Assembly: GCA_021613335.1 (NCBI GenBank)
Contig: JAJTWR010000254.1
Coordinates: 1,067,501-1,131,500 of the forward strand
Length of the DNA: 64,000 nt
Source: Whitmania pigra
Taxonomy: Eukaryota > Annelida > Clitellata > Hirudinida > Haemopidae
Reading direction: 5' to 3'
The position numbers and the translations under genes were made by a program. The stretch's first letter is position 1; the number at the start of each line of letters is the position of its first letter. Shown one piece after another: positions 1 through 16,694 of the stretch. Below the pieces are notes generated by a model that saw nothing but the letters and a program-made list of their open reading frames with translations, was not told the origin of the DNA and searched no databases.

Positions 1-409
1 ACAAATTCTAAATTAAAGTAGAATTCTGAGCTACAATCAAAATGAAGTATTGCCAGGGATATATTTCTTGGTGCTCACATAAAAATCGAATACAATATTA
101 AATCTCTTAGTAATGAAGTAAACCACAAATAAATGGAATGGGTGGATTTTATACTTGAGTGATCTTTGAAATTTTCTTGTTTGATGGTTAATCTTTTTTT
201 AGTTGCTGTTTATTACTTATGACAAAATACATGCTTGAGTCACATATTTGTCCTATTTGGACAGTCACATCCTCAAATGTGACATTTTTTTTGTAGCAAA
301 TACAATATTATATCACATAACATATATCAATTCAGACCAATATTGCTATTGTGGAATCAGAAAGGAAAATGATTTTCTCCATCATGACATAGAGTTTGTG
401 ATGTCCGAC
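1..409. other. AT-rich sequence, nothing recognised
   Basis: No gene, repeat end or RNA is recognised here. Open frames are at most about 60 codons and have low-complexity AT-driven composition. Confidence 0.5.
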
Positions 410-891
410 TCTAGTACCCCCGGTCCGTGAATCAAATGGTACCAGGCCGCCCAAGGAACAATAAATTAATTCCATTTCATTAAAAAAATTAAAATAGTTT
501 GTAGGGCTTGAGAACAACTGTTGCCATCTCTTTCTTAGCGTGTTCGGTAAAATTATTGAATCTGATTTTGTAACATTTTAAGAATAACGATTAACTTACC
601 AAAAAAAATGATATACTTTTTAATTAAATTAAATTTTTAATTTAAAATAATTTTTAATAATTTAATTAAGTGATTACAGTGAGAAGTAATTTCATTATTA
701 TCTTTTTTCCTTTTCATTGTGGGACACTGAACTTTGCCCCATAACTTCACCAGGCTCCAATCGTGCAGGAATTTATATAATGAATTTTTGTAATTTTATT
801 ACGTAATATTCAACTCCACTCCACCCACGGTCCGCGGTAAAATTATCAGGCATTGACCGGTCCACGGTGAAAAAAAGGTTGAGGACCACTG
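410..891 (-). mobile_element. hAT-like non-autonomous element remnant
   Basis: The right edge reads, on the minus strand, CAGTGGTCCTCAACCTTTTT followed by text rich in 'accggtccacgg'. That start is typical of hAT terminal repeats (CAGTGGTYCTCAACC). A second cluster of 'cccggtccgtg' and 'ggtaccaggccgccc' near 418-450 fits the opposite subterminal part, but the matching left tip is not visible, so the left boundary is approximate. No coding capacity remains. Confidence 0.5.
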
Positions 892-1715
892 CCCTAGAGT
901 AAATAGATCTAAGACCTTAAGGAGATAGCTCAAACTGAAACTGGTCTCAAGTTTCAAAATATATCGTAACATCACAAACTAATTCATGAATTATTGAAAT
1001 ATAATAAAACAAAATTAAATCAGAATTAGTTTATTTTTTTTTTATCTTAAAAAACACAGAGGCCTTAGGCCCTCCCTCCCCCTCTTAAATATGCCACTAA
1101 AAAGCACTTTTCAATCTTGTGTATAGTGTTTTAATCTTTCCAATTTAGTTCACTTCATTGCTAATTGAATTAAATTTTACTCACTATTATATTATATCTC
1201 ATTAATATAAGCAAAGACCAAAACCCATTTACCCAGAAAAGATGAAAGCATTTTGCAGAAAGACTGCAAGACCGGGCCACACATCGCTTTTACCTTAAAA
1301 CATGAAAATATTTTTAAAATTTATGAGATAAAGTTATTTTTAATCCCAACATACCAGGGACAACATAAATCCCAAAGAGAATCCATGATGCTGCGATCAA
1401 AGCGGCAAAATCAAGCAAAAATCCAACAAAAAGCCATACCCTTGCAGCTAAAAGAAAATGTCATTAAGACCCTTTAAGTAAATTATCTTTAATGATCAAA
1501 ACAGGACATTAAAGACATCATAAGAAGTTGCTTAGATTATAGATATTTGTATTAAAAGTATTTAAAACATTATGAATATTTAATCTAACATTTAACAACA
1601 GAATTTTAGAAGTATATATATATATTTTATTTTACAACATTTTAGTCAGCCCTTTCCTTTTGTTGGTAGTTTTGACTCATATATTATGTTTCCAAATTTT
1701 CAAATGTCAATTTGT
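892..1715. other. AT-rich intergenic sequence
   Basis: No gene or repeat family is recognised. One 74-codon frame at 1253-1477 has lysine/glutamine-rich, non-conserved composition and looks like chance. Confidence 0.45.
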
Positions 1716-3092
1716 TATAGGGTCATTCCATGTCAAATCAATACAACATCTGACAGCACCATCTTGGATTTTGCTGAAATTTGACACATTTGTTAATCTA
1801 TATGAGTAAATTAAATTATTTTTTAGATTTGTTAGTCGATCTGTGTCCGAAATGTGGGTTGCTGAACTTTGGCCAAATGAGAATGCCACAATGTTTGAGA
1901 AGCTGTAAGTTTAGTTTTAGAGCAACTAGACAGTTAATATTTACACATAATTAAAGGTATTTAAATGCTTTATTCGGGCAATCTACTTGCATAATTTTAA
2001 TTTTAATATTTAACGAATTATTTTTATTTAAACATTAAAATTTGGTTTAAGGTAAGCCCGTACAAAAATTATTTTTTGATTTATTTTTTATGGAACATTA
2101 TAAGCAACGAATGTTCCAAAATTCAGAATAGGCACACTTATGTAGTTTTTCTCTTACAGTTTTTATGTAGTGCATTTTATAAATGTTTTTAAGACTGCAA
2201 ATTCACTAATCATCTCATAACTTTGGGTTAATCAGTTTCAAAATTAAATGAATAATAGTATAATTACAAAGGCACAAATTTGTAGCATAATTTTGTGAAT
2301 ATAGTTTAGTATGACTTCAGAATGGAATGTTTTTGCAACGTTTCACAGCAACGATCCTTATGATAGGGTTAGGGGCTGTAAAGCCTTTTGCACAAGCCAG
2401 CTTGCAAAAACCATGCAATGACAAACTTACAACTCCACATCAATTATTTCTTTTTGCTCCAAAAAACTACCCCTCTAAAGATCCCATTTTGCTACCATGG
2501 ATGAATATGAGGAAGTAGCCCTTTTGGTCATTAGATTCTAATGTACAATGTAGTGATATAAAATTCAATGATTCTCTCATAATGCAGGTGTTACTCGTAA
2601 AATTTACTGCATTTGCTTTAGCAAAAATTGTCTAAGCAGTTCTAAATCAGTTTAAATACCTTTTATGCATGTTTTTTGGTTTATAAAAATTAAAAAAAAG
2701 TAACTGTGTAATCTTTTGAAATTTGGGTTCAGAAAATGTAAAAATTAACATAAAGTTATTAATAATTTGGCTTACCTTTGATGTTTAGCAAATTTGCAAT
2801 TTCCAAGCAATATTAAAAAATTCGCTACATAAAAATTAGAAGAATGCCCAGTATAAATTTTAGGAATATGTGTCCCTTATAATAATCTACACATGTGTAA
2901 TATAAAATCAAAAAATAATTTTTGCATGAACTTACCTTTAACCAAATTTAAATGTTTAAATAAAAATATTTTGTTAAATAATCAAAATAAAAATGTATAA
3001 TGTTTATACCTTTAATTTTATGTAAATATTATTTTACTAGGTGCTTTAGAGCTAAAAAGGTTTTGCCATTTGGCCAAAGTTCAATGACCCAT

Positions 3093-3100
3093 ATTTTGGA
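3093..3100. repeat. Target-site duplication ATTTTGGA (left)
   Basis: This eight-base ATTTTGGA directly abuts the left inverted repeat of the Ulp1/PHD element and is repeated exactly at 5958-5965. Confidence 0.85.
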
Positions 3101-3165
3101 ACGAGTGTGATAACTGCCCCTATTCTAGCCCCTTTTCAGGGGTATTTTGTAAAGTCGATTAAAAA

Positions 3166-3921
3166 TCAACCGCTAGAGCTAAAAATGTGCGGATTGTTTT
3201 AAAAAATAGAGAAAGGATCAAAGTGCCAGGGACGAGCATTCAAAAAAAAATTAAAAAATCGGGAACTATTTTTAATTAATGCTTGAAAACTTTGAAGATT
3301 TTTTAGGGTAGATCCCTGTGTGCGCTAGTCAAGTCACTTACATATTTGAATTCTCCTGAAAAATATCTATCAGAATATGTATAACATGTATTTTTAATCC
3401 CCAGGGACGGGGTCGAAAAAGCTTCCGATAAAATCAAAACAACTTGGGCGAAATTAGAAGATTTGCGACTAATGGAGTACGAAAAAGGCGATTATAAATC
3501 AACCAACCCAGTTAAAAATACAACTATTTTAAAATATAGATTACAACTTAGAGAGCCAGGCTTTACTTCTTGAAAGTTTATTAAAATTCGGGAACTATTG
3601 TTATTCAGCGTTTTGAATGATTTGGAGCTGCCTCCGCACCCAGCCCCTGAGATGTGGTCCTATAATATAGTCGATTAAAAATCAACCGATGCAGATACAG
3701 CAATGCCGATTGCTTTAAAAAATAAAAGAAAGATCAAACAACCAGGGACAAGTATTCCCAAAAAAATAAAAAATCGGGAACTATTATTAATTAACGTCTA
3801 AAACCTTTGAAGCGGAATTTATGATAGATCCCTGTGTGCGCTATCCAAAATAGTTAAATAATAAAATTCCCCTAAAAAATATCTACCAGAATATGTATGA
3901 CATGTATTTTTTATCCACCGT
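3166..3921 (+). repeat. Diverged direct repeat inside the left end of the Ulp1/PHD element
   Basis: Two blocks of about 250 bases, 508 bases apart, share the order: gtcgattaaaaatcaaccg, 'ccagggac', 'aaaaaatcgggaactat', 'agatccctgtgtgcgct', 'atatctaccagaatatgta'. They have diverged by point changes. They may be subterminal transposase-binding regions or an internal duplication. Confidence 0.65.
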
Positions 3922-4209
3922 ATGGCGTAGAAATCCGATATATACATGTGTGATGGTAACTTTGGTGAAAATATTAGGTTATACATTTAATATTGAACAA
4001 ATTTTTGAATCTAAAATCTAACTTCTGATTTAGTAATACAAATTTAAGATTTGCCAAAATTTATGAAATTTTATTTTTAAATTCTTAATCTGAATCTTTG
4101 GTTTAGTGCCTTTTTTTGTGCACTGAAACGCTTCTGCAACTTCCCTTTTATAAATTATTAAGACTTTGCTACAGATCTGTCTTCCCATCTTCAAATTATT
4201 TTTAATGGG

Positions 4210-4751
4210 CCTCCACAAGAATTTGACGAAGTTGAACCGGAAATTGAATTAGATGATATAGAAGAAGGGCCTAATTATAAACAGAGTCCCTTTTATCGTA
4301 AGTATACACTTTTGGCGAAGAGCATCAGGTTAGAACAAACCAATGCACCAGTAGCCAATGAAAATGTTTTCAAAAATATTCCTTTTGCTAAACTCTTCTT
4401 CCTTTTTGGAGCTGTTTTCCTTCTCCAAGGAAAGCACGCATTTCTAACAGCCTGGTTGAAAATGTGTTTAAGGTTGTGAAACACCAGTTATTAGAAAATA
4501 AAACACATTTGAAGCTAGGCGTGTTTGTTGATCATCTCAAAGATGAGGTTGAGGCTCGATTTTTAGAAAATAAAATGAATTTACCCAAAACATATTGCAG
4601 GGGGAGTAAAAACCCTAGTGCTAAATGGGAACGGAGGAAGGAGAAGAGTTCTTATTTCAATAAATTAAATAACTTGAAGGTCGTGAACGAACACCTTAAA
4701 TTGGATTTAACAAAGGGGCTCCAGCTCAAATCGACGATCTTGAGTAATTCT
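4210..4751 (+). pseudogene. Possible transposase tail fragment within the Ulp1/PHD element
   Basis: Protein-like sequence appears in broken frames: an acidic stretch (EVEPEIELDDIEEG) near 4225-4270, then from about 4446 a stretch reading SNSLVENVFKVVKHQLLENK that runs on in frame to about 4750 and includes a basic segment (SKNPSAKWERRKEKS). The pattern of an N-S-L-E-like motif followed by a helical basic region resembles the C-terminal part of Mutator-type transposases, but the resemblance is weak. A splice acceptor (ttctcag) at 4751 probably joins this to the protease exon. No complete DDE core is visible, so this element copy may be non-autonomous. Confidence 0.4.
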
Positions 4752-5527
4752 CAGTTTTTGACCCAAACTATTATAGGGGAAATCATTTTAATTCTGTGAT
4801 TCTGGCAAGATCTTCAGACAATATTCTATTCTTAGAAGATTTCAGGACTCTTTTTGATGAGGACTGGTTATCTAATCTAGTTATTGATTATATTTGCCTT
4901 AATATACTCAAGTCTCCTGACGTTACCTACATACTACCATGCCATACGAAATGGCAAATTCGAAGTAAGTTATTTTACATCTAGAGCCATTTGCAGGTAT
5001 CTCTAGTTTTTCCGCTTCTTATAAACAATGATACTCATTTCTCATGCCACGTTGTAGACCAGGTCAACAAGGAAATATATTTTTACGACCCATTGGGTAA
5101 ACAAAATATTTCTGAGCATTTCAACTTTTTAAAATTTCTTTTTTCGATAAAGATGCATTGGAATATTGTTGAAGAATGGATAAAATACAACTTTGTCAAT
5201 AAAAACTTCTTTAAACAAGTTGACGGCTACAACTGTGGCATTTTCTTGCTGGAGCACATTGCCGCTTTAGGCAGCGGTGATGATCCTCTTAATCCTTTCG
5301 ACCCAAAAGAACGCAGGCAAAATTTTCAAAATGTCATACTCATTTCATCGGACAGCATGGCTGATTGTTGTCTTTACTGCGGAGGACACAGGGAAGCTAA
5401 GTGGGTGCAATGTCATACATGCCAGAGATGGATGCATGAACATTGCATCGTGAAAAATGAAGTTAAACATACAACCATTAACTTTGTTTGTTGTTTTTGT
5501 AGCGAATTCTTCAAATCCTTTAAATAA
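4752..5527 (+). CDS. Ulp1-type cysteine protease with C-terminal PHD-like finger (transposon gene)
   Basis: Two exons are inferred: 4752-4964 and 5007-5527, joined across a 42-base intron with gtaagt and ctctag borders that keeps the frame. Exon 1 gives the start of a Ulp1/SENP fold (DEDWLSNLVIDY, then YILPCHTKWQI). Exon 2 gives the catalytic set: histidine in DTHFSCHVVD, aspartate in YDPLG, and glutamine plus cysteine in KQVDGYNCG. About 40 residues later come Cys pairs and a His in a Cys4-His-Cys3 order (CLYCGG, CHTCQRWMHEHC, CCFC), as in PHD fingers. The frame ends at 5527. Ulp1 proteases cleave ubiquitin-like proteins such as SUMO; why transposons carry them is unclear. It lies wholly between the element's inverted ends. 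The exact start is uncertain and depends on the upstream splice. Confidence 0.75.
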
Positions 5528-5957
5528 CTTTCCTCTCAGTAAGCATGTCTTATCAGACTTGGCTTTCATACATCTTTGCTGTTGCTTGTCTCCATTACTT
5601 AGGAATTAGGACGGCGTTTGCGTCCTGAGGTCATTCCAGTTTTTCGACAGTATAACATTACATGTTACGTTTGAATCTTCGTTGCTGCTTTTCAAATAAA
5701 TGAACAATAAAATTCTGAGTTTCAAAGTTGTTTTGATTTTATCGGAAGTTTATATGTCGGATTTATAAGTTTTCAAGCATTAATTAAAAATAGTTCCCGA
5801 TTTTTTAATTTTTTTTGAATGCTCGTCCCTGGCACTTTGATCCTTTCTCTATTTTTTAAAACAATCCGCACATTTTTAGCTCTAGCGGTTGATTTTTAAT
5901 CGACTTTACAAAATACCCCTGAAAAGGGGCTAGAATAGGGGCAGTTATCACACTCGT

Positions 5958-5965
5958 ATTTTGGA
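5958..5965. repeat. Target-site duplication ATTTTGGA (right)
   Basis: Exact partner of the copy at 3093-3100; it continues into the right arm of the outer palindromic element, showing the order of insertion. Confidence 0.85.
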
Positions 5966-6289
5966 CGATTAACCAAAAATTCTAAAATTTTAGTTTTTCA
6001 ATTTAAGGTTAAGAAATGTAACAAATTTCAACAAAATCCAAGATGGTGATGTCAGATGTTGTGTTGATTTGACGTGAAATGACCCTATAGTGTATTTTAC
6101 TTAAATTAACATGATTTTAATAAAAGTGATAAAAATAGAAATAAAGTTGTGACCTGTCTGACCAAAGCATCCTTCAGAATAGCTTTCCCCTCTGATTGAA
6201 CTATTGGATACTGAATTGATCCTGAAATTGTTAATAAAAGCTTAAATTTCTAACTGTAAAAATTGCAACTGGCTGACCTTACAAACCCA

Positions 6290-6430
6290 AATGCGATATG
6301 AAGGCACCTTTTAATAAATCTACCATTTATCTAGCTCTCCTACCAGATGGCTCTCCATGGTGATACAATATTGGTTTCAAACATGACACATTACAACTGT
6401 TACATTCTGCCATATGCAGGAACACAAAAA
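6290..6430. repeat. Dispersed SINE-like repeat, copy 1
   Basis: The order 'atgaaggcacctttta', 'accatttat', 'atggctctcc', 'catatgcaggaacac' is shared, with divergence, by 8885-9060 and 34171-34290. An inverted relative near 26810-26935 has 'ggcgctatataaatg'. It is a short interspersed repeat or a LINE tail; no pol III boxes were identified. Confidence 0.5.
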
Positions 6431-6779
6431 AATCAAATTTACAAGATGAGCAGTTTTAATGATTTGTAATGATCTTGTATTGCTACATCAATTGACATAC
6501 AGCTTATGGAGCTATACAAATGAAGTGCATTCACATTTCCATGTATATACTTAGCCCAATATATATATGAATAGGGCACATCTTAGGCAAAATTCTCAAA
6601 CATAAAACAACAGAATTTATCCAAATTTTGACATTACATCACTTTATCATAAATAAAACACCTTTTTAAATTTTGACTTCCTAGAGCAAGTAAAACTTGT
6701 AAATTAAGTAAAAATGTGTATTTGGGCCACCCAAAATATATGGAAGTATAGTTTATAGTTTTGATAGTTTAGTAATTTG

Positions 6780-7660
6780 TTGGTAGAGGTAAAGTATTGC
6801 CTGAAAACAAGAAGGGAAAAATTGAGGCCTTCAGAAAAGCCAAATAATCAAGATCAAGAATTGCTAAAGAGCTCAACAGGTCCATACATGTTATTTCTAT
6901 TTAAATAAATGCTACTGAAAATTATGGACTCAAGGAATCTCTAAGAAGAAATAAGAAATTGTCTGCCAAAATAGGAGAAACTATTGAGGAGAGCATCAGC
7001 AGGTAAATATTCTGCAAGGCAGCTAAGAACAAAGTTAAATTTGACAGTGTGCGTTGGATTATTCTCACATTTTGAGATATGCAAAGAGATTGAAGAACAA
7101 GAACATCACAAAGTTGCCAGATTTCAGTTGGACCAATGCAATTTTTTCTGATGAAAAAAAAATCAATCTGGATATTATCAGTTTTATTGGCATGACTTCA
7201 GAAAAGATAAGGAGTCATTTTTTAGCAGAAATCATGGAGCTGGAACAGTAATTTCACATGATGGAGTCATTGATCTAGCCTTTCTGCAGGGAAAGCTAAA
7301 GTCAGCTGATTATATTAAAGTGTTGGAAAATAATCTCCAGCTTTATGCTGCCTTTTTGAGGACTTATGGTGCTAATCTTGTATTTCAGCAATATAAAGCC
7401 CCAACCCATACATCCAAACCAACAAAGAGCTTTTTCCAAGAGAAAATCTTGAGGAATTTGAGATGGCCAGCCTGCTCTCCTGACCTTAATCCTATTGAAA
7501 ATACTTAAAGTCAGAATTTTGCACAAAAATTGAAGACAATTTAAATCTAAGTTAGAGTTGGAAGAGGCCATCAGGACTGCTGGAATCAGCTGGAAACAGA
7601 CTTTATAAAAAAAATTAATTTTGTTCATACACAAAAATGTTTTGAAATATTAAAATAACA
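6780..7660 (+). pseudogene. Tc3-like Tc1/mariner transposase remnant
   Basis: Broken frames carry landmarks of a Tc3-type DDE transposase in order. IFSDEKKINLD, around the first catalytic aspartate, is near 7140-7170. A frame change follows, then HDGVIDLAFLQGK (7259-7295) and DYIKVLENNLQLYA. The second catalytic region is read as FQQYKAPTHTSK near 7385, where the family has QQDN-A, so the catalytic aspartate is replaced by tyrosine. WPACSPDLNPIENT ends the frame at 7506. At least one frameshift and several stops make it inactive. No terminal inverted repeats are seen. Confidence 0.75.
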
Positions 7661-7696
7661 AGGAAACATAATATTTATGAAATATATATTTAATAT

Positions 7697-7875
7697 GAAA
7701 TATGAAATGAAATTTCATGATGAAATGAAATTAAATTTCATGATGAAATGAAATTAAATTTCATGATGAAATGAAATTAAATTTCATGATGAAATGAAAT
7801 TAAATTTCATGATGAAATGAAATTAAATTTCATGATGAAATGAAATTAAATTTATTGATGAAATGAAATTATTTT
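7697..7875. repeat. 23-bp minisatellite
   Basis: About seven copies of a 23-base unit reading gatgaaatgaaattaaattt plus cat lie in tandem with little divergence. Each unit contains the self-complementary stretch gaaattaaatttc, so the array can form repeated hairpins. It follows the Tc3-like remnant. Confidence 0.85.
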
Positions 7876-7984
7876 TTAAATTTCAAGTTTTCTTAATGCT
7901 TACATAAGGCACAGTCATTGCCATTTCCTTTTTCTCACTTAACATCCAAAATTGTCAAAATCGTTATCATTTAATATGTCAACT

Positions 7985-8165
7985 AAAAGTTCAAAGTAAT
8001 GGCAATGCCGCCCCCCCCTGACTTTAGACCAGATCCTAAAAAAAGTCACCTCTTTACATTTTGTGAGAGTTTTCCCCCTCCCCCACTGAATTTTGGCTAG
8101 AAGTTAAAATAGATCATCTCAAGCTGTGCAAGGGTTTGCTCCCCTTTGGAAAATGCTGAAATGAT
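7985..8165 (+). repeat. Dispersed repeat with C-rich start, copy 1
   Basis: The order 'cccccccctgactttagac', 'gtgagagttttccccctc', 'gaattttggctagaa', 'aagctgtgcaagggtttgct', 'ggaaaatgctgaaatga' recurs at 16385-16565 and, shortened, at 44572-44660. It has no coding content and an unknown class. Confidence 0.6.
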
Positions 8166-8259
8166 CCTTGTTAAAGACAAAGTAGCAAAAATATTTTAAG
8201 TTTCTTTCCACCAGAAAAGAAACAAAAGAGCAAGATCACAGATCAGCCATGTGATTGTA

Positions 8260-8440
8260 AATGTATTTTAAATTAATGACAAGTAGTTATTTATTAATTT
8301 AATTTAACTACACTTATAAATCAATCCAACATAGGGTCAGAGTGGTTGCCAAAGTCTACTCACATAGTTTCTCATAAATATTCATGAGTTTCCAGCTTGG
8401 CTAGAGGTGCTTGTTATACAGGGAGGGGCTGAAACACACT
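8260..8440 (+). repeat. Dispersed AT-rich repeat, copy 1
   Basis: It shares 'tagttat..tta.ttaattta.tttaactac', 'catgagtttccagcttggctag' (in part) and 'aggtgcttgtta' with 9800-9975. The two are in the same orientation and quite diverged. A frame of about 57 codons just downstream (about 8550-8740, including INFPSGTENEMKSIF) has protein-like composition but no recognised family. Confidence 0.4.
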
Positions 8441-8884
8441 GTTTCTAGGGAGCGTTAAGACGTACTGTAATCCTAGCTAGGCCGGAGTTTGTCGACGCTT
8501 GCTAACAATATAAACTCAATAAACAAAAACTGAATTGTAAAAACTAGAAAAAAAAAATCGTTTCCAAAAGCAATTTCAACTGTAAATGAAAACGAATCAA
8601 GAATTAATTTTCCTAGTGGAACAGAAAACGAAATGAAGTCAATTTTCGCCGCCGAAAACAAAAATGATACTGCTGCAGCAATAAAGGTGGACTTGTTAAG
8701 TTTTGCAGAGTCATGTCAATATTTCTCTAACAGCAACAGCAACTGATTCTGCTCGTCTTGCATTGTTAGAACCCCCATTCATTAACTCTTGAATTAATGT
8801 CTCTCAACTAATTGCAGAATTAGCTACAGCTTCATTTATTTTTTTATTTGTGTTTGTATTTAGCCGACTTTTTGAGTGCCTTAT

Positions 8885-9060
8885 GTATCCTAATAGGATG
8901 TGAAGGCACTTCTTAATCGATCCACCATTTATATAGTGCCCCTACCTGAGGGCGCTCCTTGGCGGGCTGTGTTGTAAGCACAACATGTAACGACTGTTGC
9001 TTTCACCATCGTTTGCAGGCATGCACCCTCTGAACCAACTCGCACACGTATTTAGTAGCT
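8885..9060. repeat. Dispersed SINE-like repeat, copy 2
   Basis: This matches the block order of copy 1 at 6290-6430, with 'gtgaaggcacttctta', 'ccaccatttatatagtgccc' and 'tttgcaggcatgcaccc'. Confidence 0.5.
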
Positions 9061-14998
<5,938 letters not shown>

Positions 14999-14999
14999 C

Positions 15000-16380
15000 T
15001 TTGTTTAAATGACAGAAAAGATCTGATGAATCAACAAAAAATATAACAAATATCATTTCTTCAATCAATTTAATATTTTTTAAATTTTAAATTTCATATC
15101 CTAAAGCACTAATTATACAATATAACAGGAATGTTTACACATTACTCACCCAGTCATAATTTTAAAAATCCTACAAATTTAAAGCATAAGTGAAATTTTG
15201 CAAAACATACATTTTCTCCACATCAACTTTTCAGTTTTGAAAAAATAAAAATCAATAAGCTTAAATCTAGTACTCATATAATCTCCCACAAATAATGATT
15301 TTTTCCTTATGTAAGAGTCTCCAAATAATGTTATTAATTGTATTACAGGGAATCCCCAAAAATTTCACAATATTTCATCACCTAATAGCACAGGTGATAC
15401 AGACCATAATAAAACATATATTTATAGTAATATATTTTTCAAACATGTATTCACATGCATAAGTACATCTCAAATAATGACAAATTTTTAGGAGCATTAT
15501 ATTTGTAACATATTATATTAATTTATAGTTAGACTGATCCATATTACTAATAGATATGTAAAATTATTTGGTCATTCGTTTTATCTCAGCCATCCAATGT
15601 CAAAATTACTAACATAAAAACCTCGTCAACTGCGAAGTTCTCTAAGCAGCTCGAAGTCGAAACAAAACTACTTGCATAAACTTGCATAAGGCTACCAGGG
15701 TGTTTACAAATCGCTAGCAGGGTGTTTATATTTAAACCGATTCACTGCTTGTTGCAGGGTGTAAAAGTGCAACTATAGAGTTTTATTTATAAAGTGTAAC
15801 GATAGAATAAGTTGTCGCCATGTTATCTAAATTGTCAAATGTATGTACTTATTTTGAAATTTTTAAAGTTAAATTTATTTAAATAAAATTATAGCAAATT
15901 TGAATAAGGCTAGCAGGCTCAATGTAAATCTCATTCACCCAACCTATTTACAAAGTCAGCCACTACCCTAGTCGTTCAATAGGAGCATACCAAATTGTCA
16001 TTACAGCCATCCAACTGCTAAGAGATACAATCAACGAAGATTGCGGTTTTTCTGGATTTGAAGGTCTTCACCTCAATTTCAATACCCGCAAATCATTTCA
16101 TCGATCGGCCTATAATATAATAATATACTTATTTATAATAATAACATGTCACCATTCATTAATGATCAAAGAGCTTGTGGACTTCATCTCACAACGTCCC
16201 ATGAGAGCTGCGTAACCTACACCGACACAAGCTGCTGCCGCACTGTCGCATAGCGGCAGCGCTAACAACATTCAAAAACGTAAACGCCAAGTTCAAGTTA
16301 AATTTTATTAATAAATATACCGGTAAACTGGCACGAGAGTTGGTAAGAACTTGTTTACTGACGGCTCTGAGAGGGACGTA
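15000..16380. other. Upstream of TMEM50, AT-rich; nothing certain
   Basis: This probably includes the TMEM50 promoter and 5' leader on the minus strand, but no box can be assigned. Some GC-richer patches (15630-15790, 16180-16280) have no recognised coding content. Confidence 0.35.
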
Positions 16381-16384
16381 ATTT

Positions 16385-16565
16385 GGGGAGGGGGGGCATC
16401 TGGGCAACGGCCTCCTGACCAGACCCAAAAAAGGTCATCTCCCCACGTTTTGCGAGGGTTTGCTCCTCTCCTGAATTTTGGCTGGAAACAAAAGAAGGTC
16501 ATTTTTATAAGCTGTACAAAGGTTTGCCCCCACCCACCTCCTTGGAAAATGCTGAAATGACGTCT
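16385..16565 (+). repeat. Dispersed repeat with C-rich start, copy 2
   Basis: It matches 7985-8165 in order: 'aaaaggtcatctccccac', 'gcgagggtttgctcctc', 'gaattttggctggaa', 'aagctgtacaaaggtttgcc', 'ggaaaatgctgaaatga'. The reading frames across it on both strands are by-products of this repeat. Confidence 0.6.
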
Positions 16566-16694
16566 CTGGGCTCTGACTCGCCAGTTAACGTAAACCGTCA
16601 TCGACTTATGCAGCTCTTTATGAACTAAGAGGTATCACCCGCTCGCCTTCAATGGAACGCCCCCCCCCCTGATTTTAGACTAAACTTTATGAAA

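Larger units (their letters stand above)
3101..5957 (+). mobile_element. 2.86 kb DNA transposon with 193 bp inverted ends and Ulp1/PHD coding region
   Basis: Bases 3101-3293 and 5765-5957 are inverted copies differing by about one A in a poly-A run, starting ACGAGTGTGATAACTGCCCC. An ATTTTGGA duplication flanks them. A further inverted match (cttccgataaaatcaaaaca) sits at 3421-3444 and 5727-5750. The left subterminal region contains a diverged direct repeat, about 3166-3413 against 3674-3921. The interior encodes a possible transposase tail, a Ulp1-type cysteine protease and a PHD-like finger, all on the plus strand. Long inverted ends, an 8 bp duplication and a Ulp1 domain recall Mutator-like or KDZ elements; I cannot decide between them. 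Near-identical ends suggest recent movement. Confidence 0.8.
1718..6087. mobile_element. Long palindromic (foldback) element, interrupted by a second transposon
   Basis: The two edges are inverted copies. The left begins TAGGGTCATTCCATGTCAAA; the right, read on the minus strand, begins TAGGGTCATTTCACGTCAAA. The similarity continues inward for about 400 bases: the 'ccatcttggattttg' block, the 'actttggccaaa' block and, near 1982-2110 and 2875-3000, the 'ggtttaaggtaag' block. TA flanks both edges, compatible with a TA duplication, although the palindromic CTATAG context makes the exact boundary ambiguous. Removing the insertion at 3101-5957 leaves about 1.5 kb of arms plus an AT-rich loop at roughly 2130-2870. 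No transposase is visible. A diverged fragment of the right arm recurs at 20735-20855. Confidence 0.7.

Noticed and set aside
16189..16601. Overlapping frames on both strands
   Set aside because: They fall on a dispersed C-rich repeat that recurs at 7985 and 44572 without a conserved frame.
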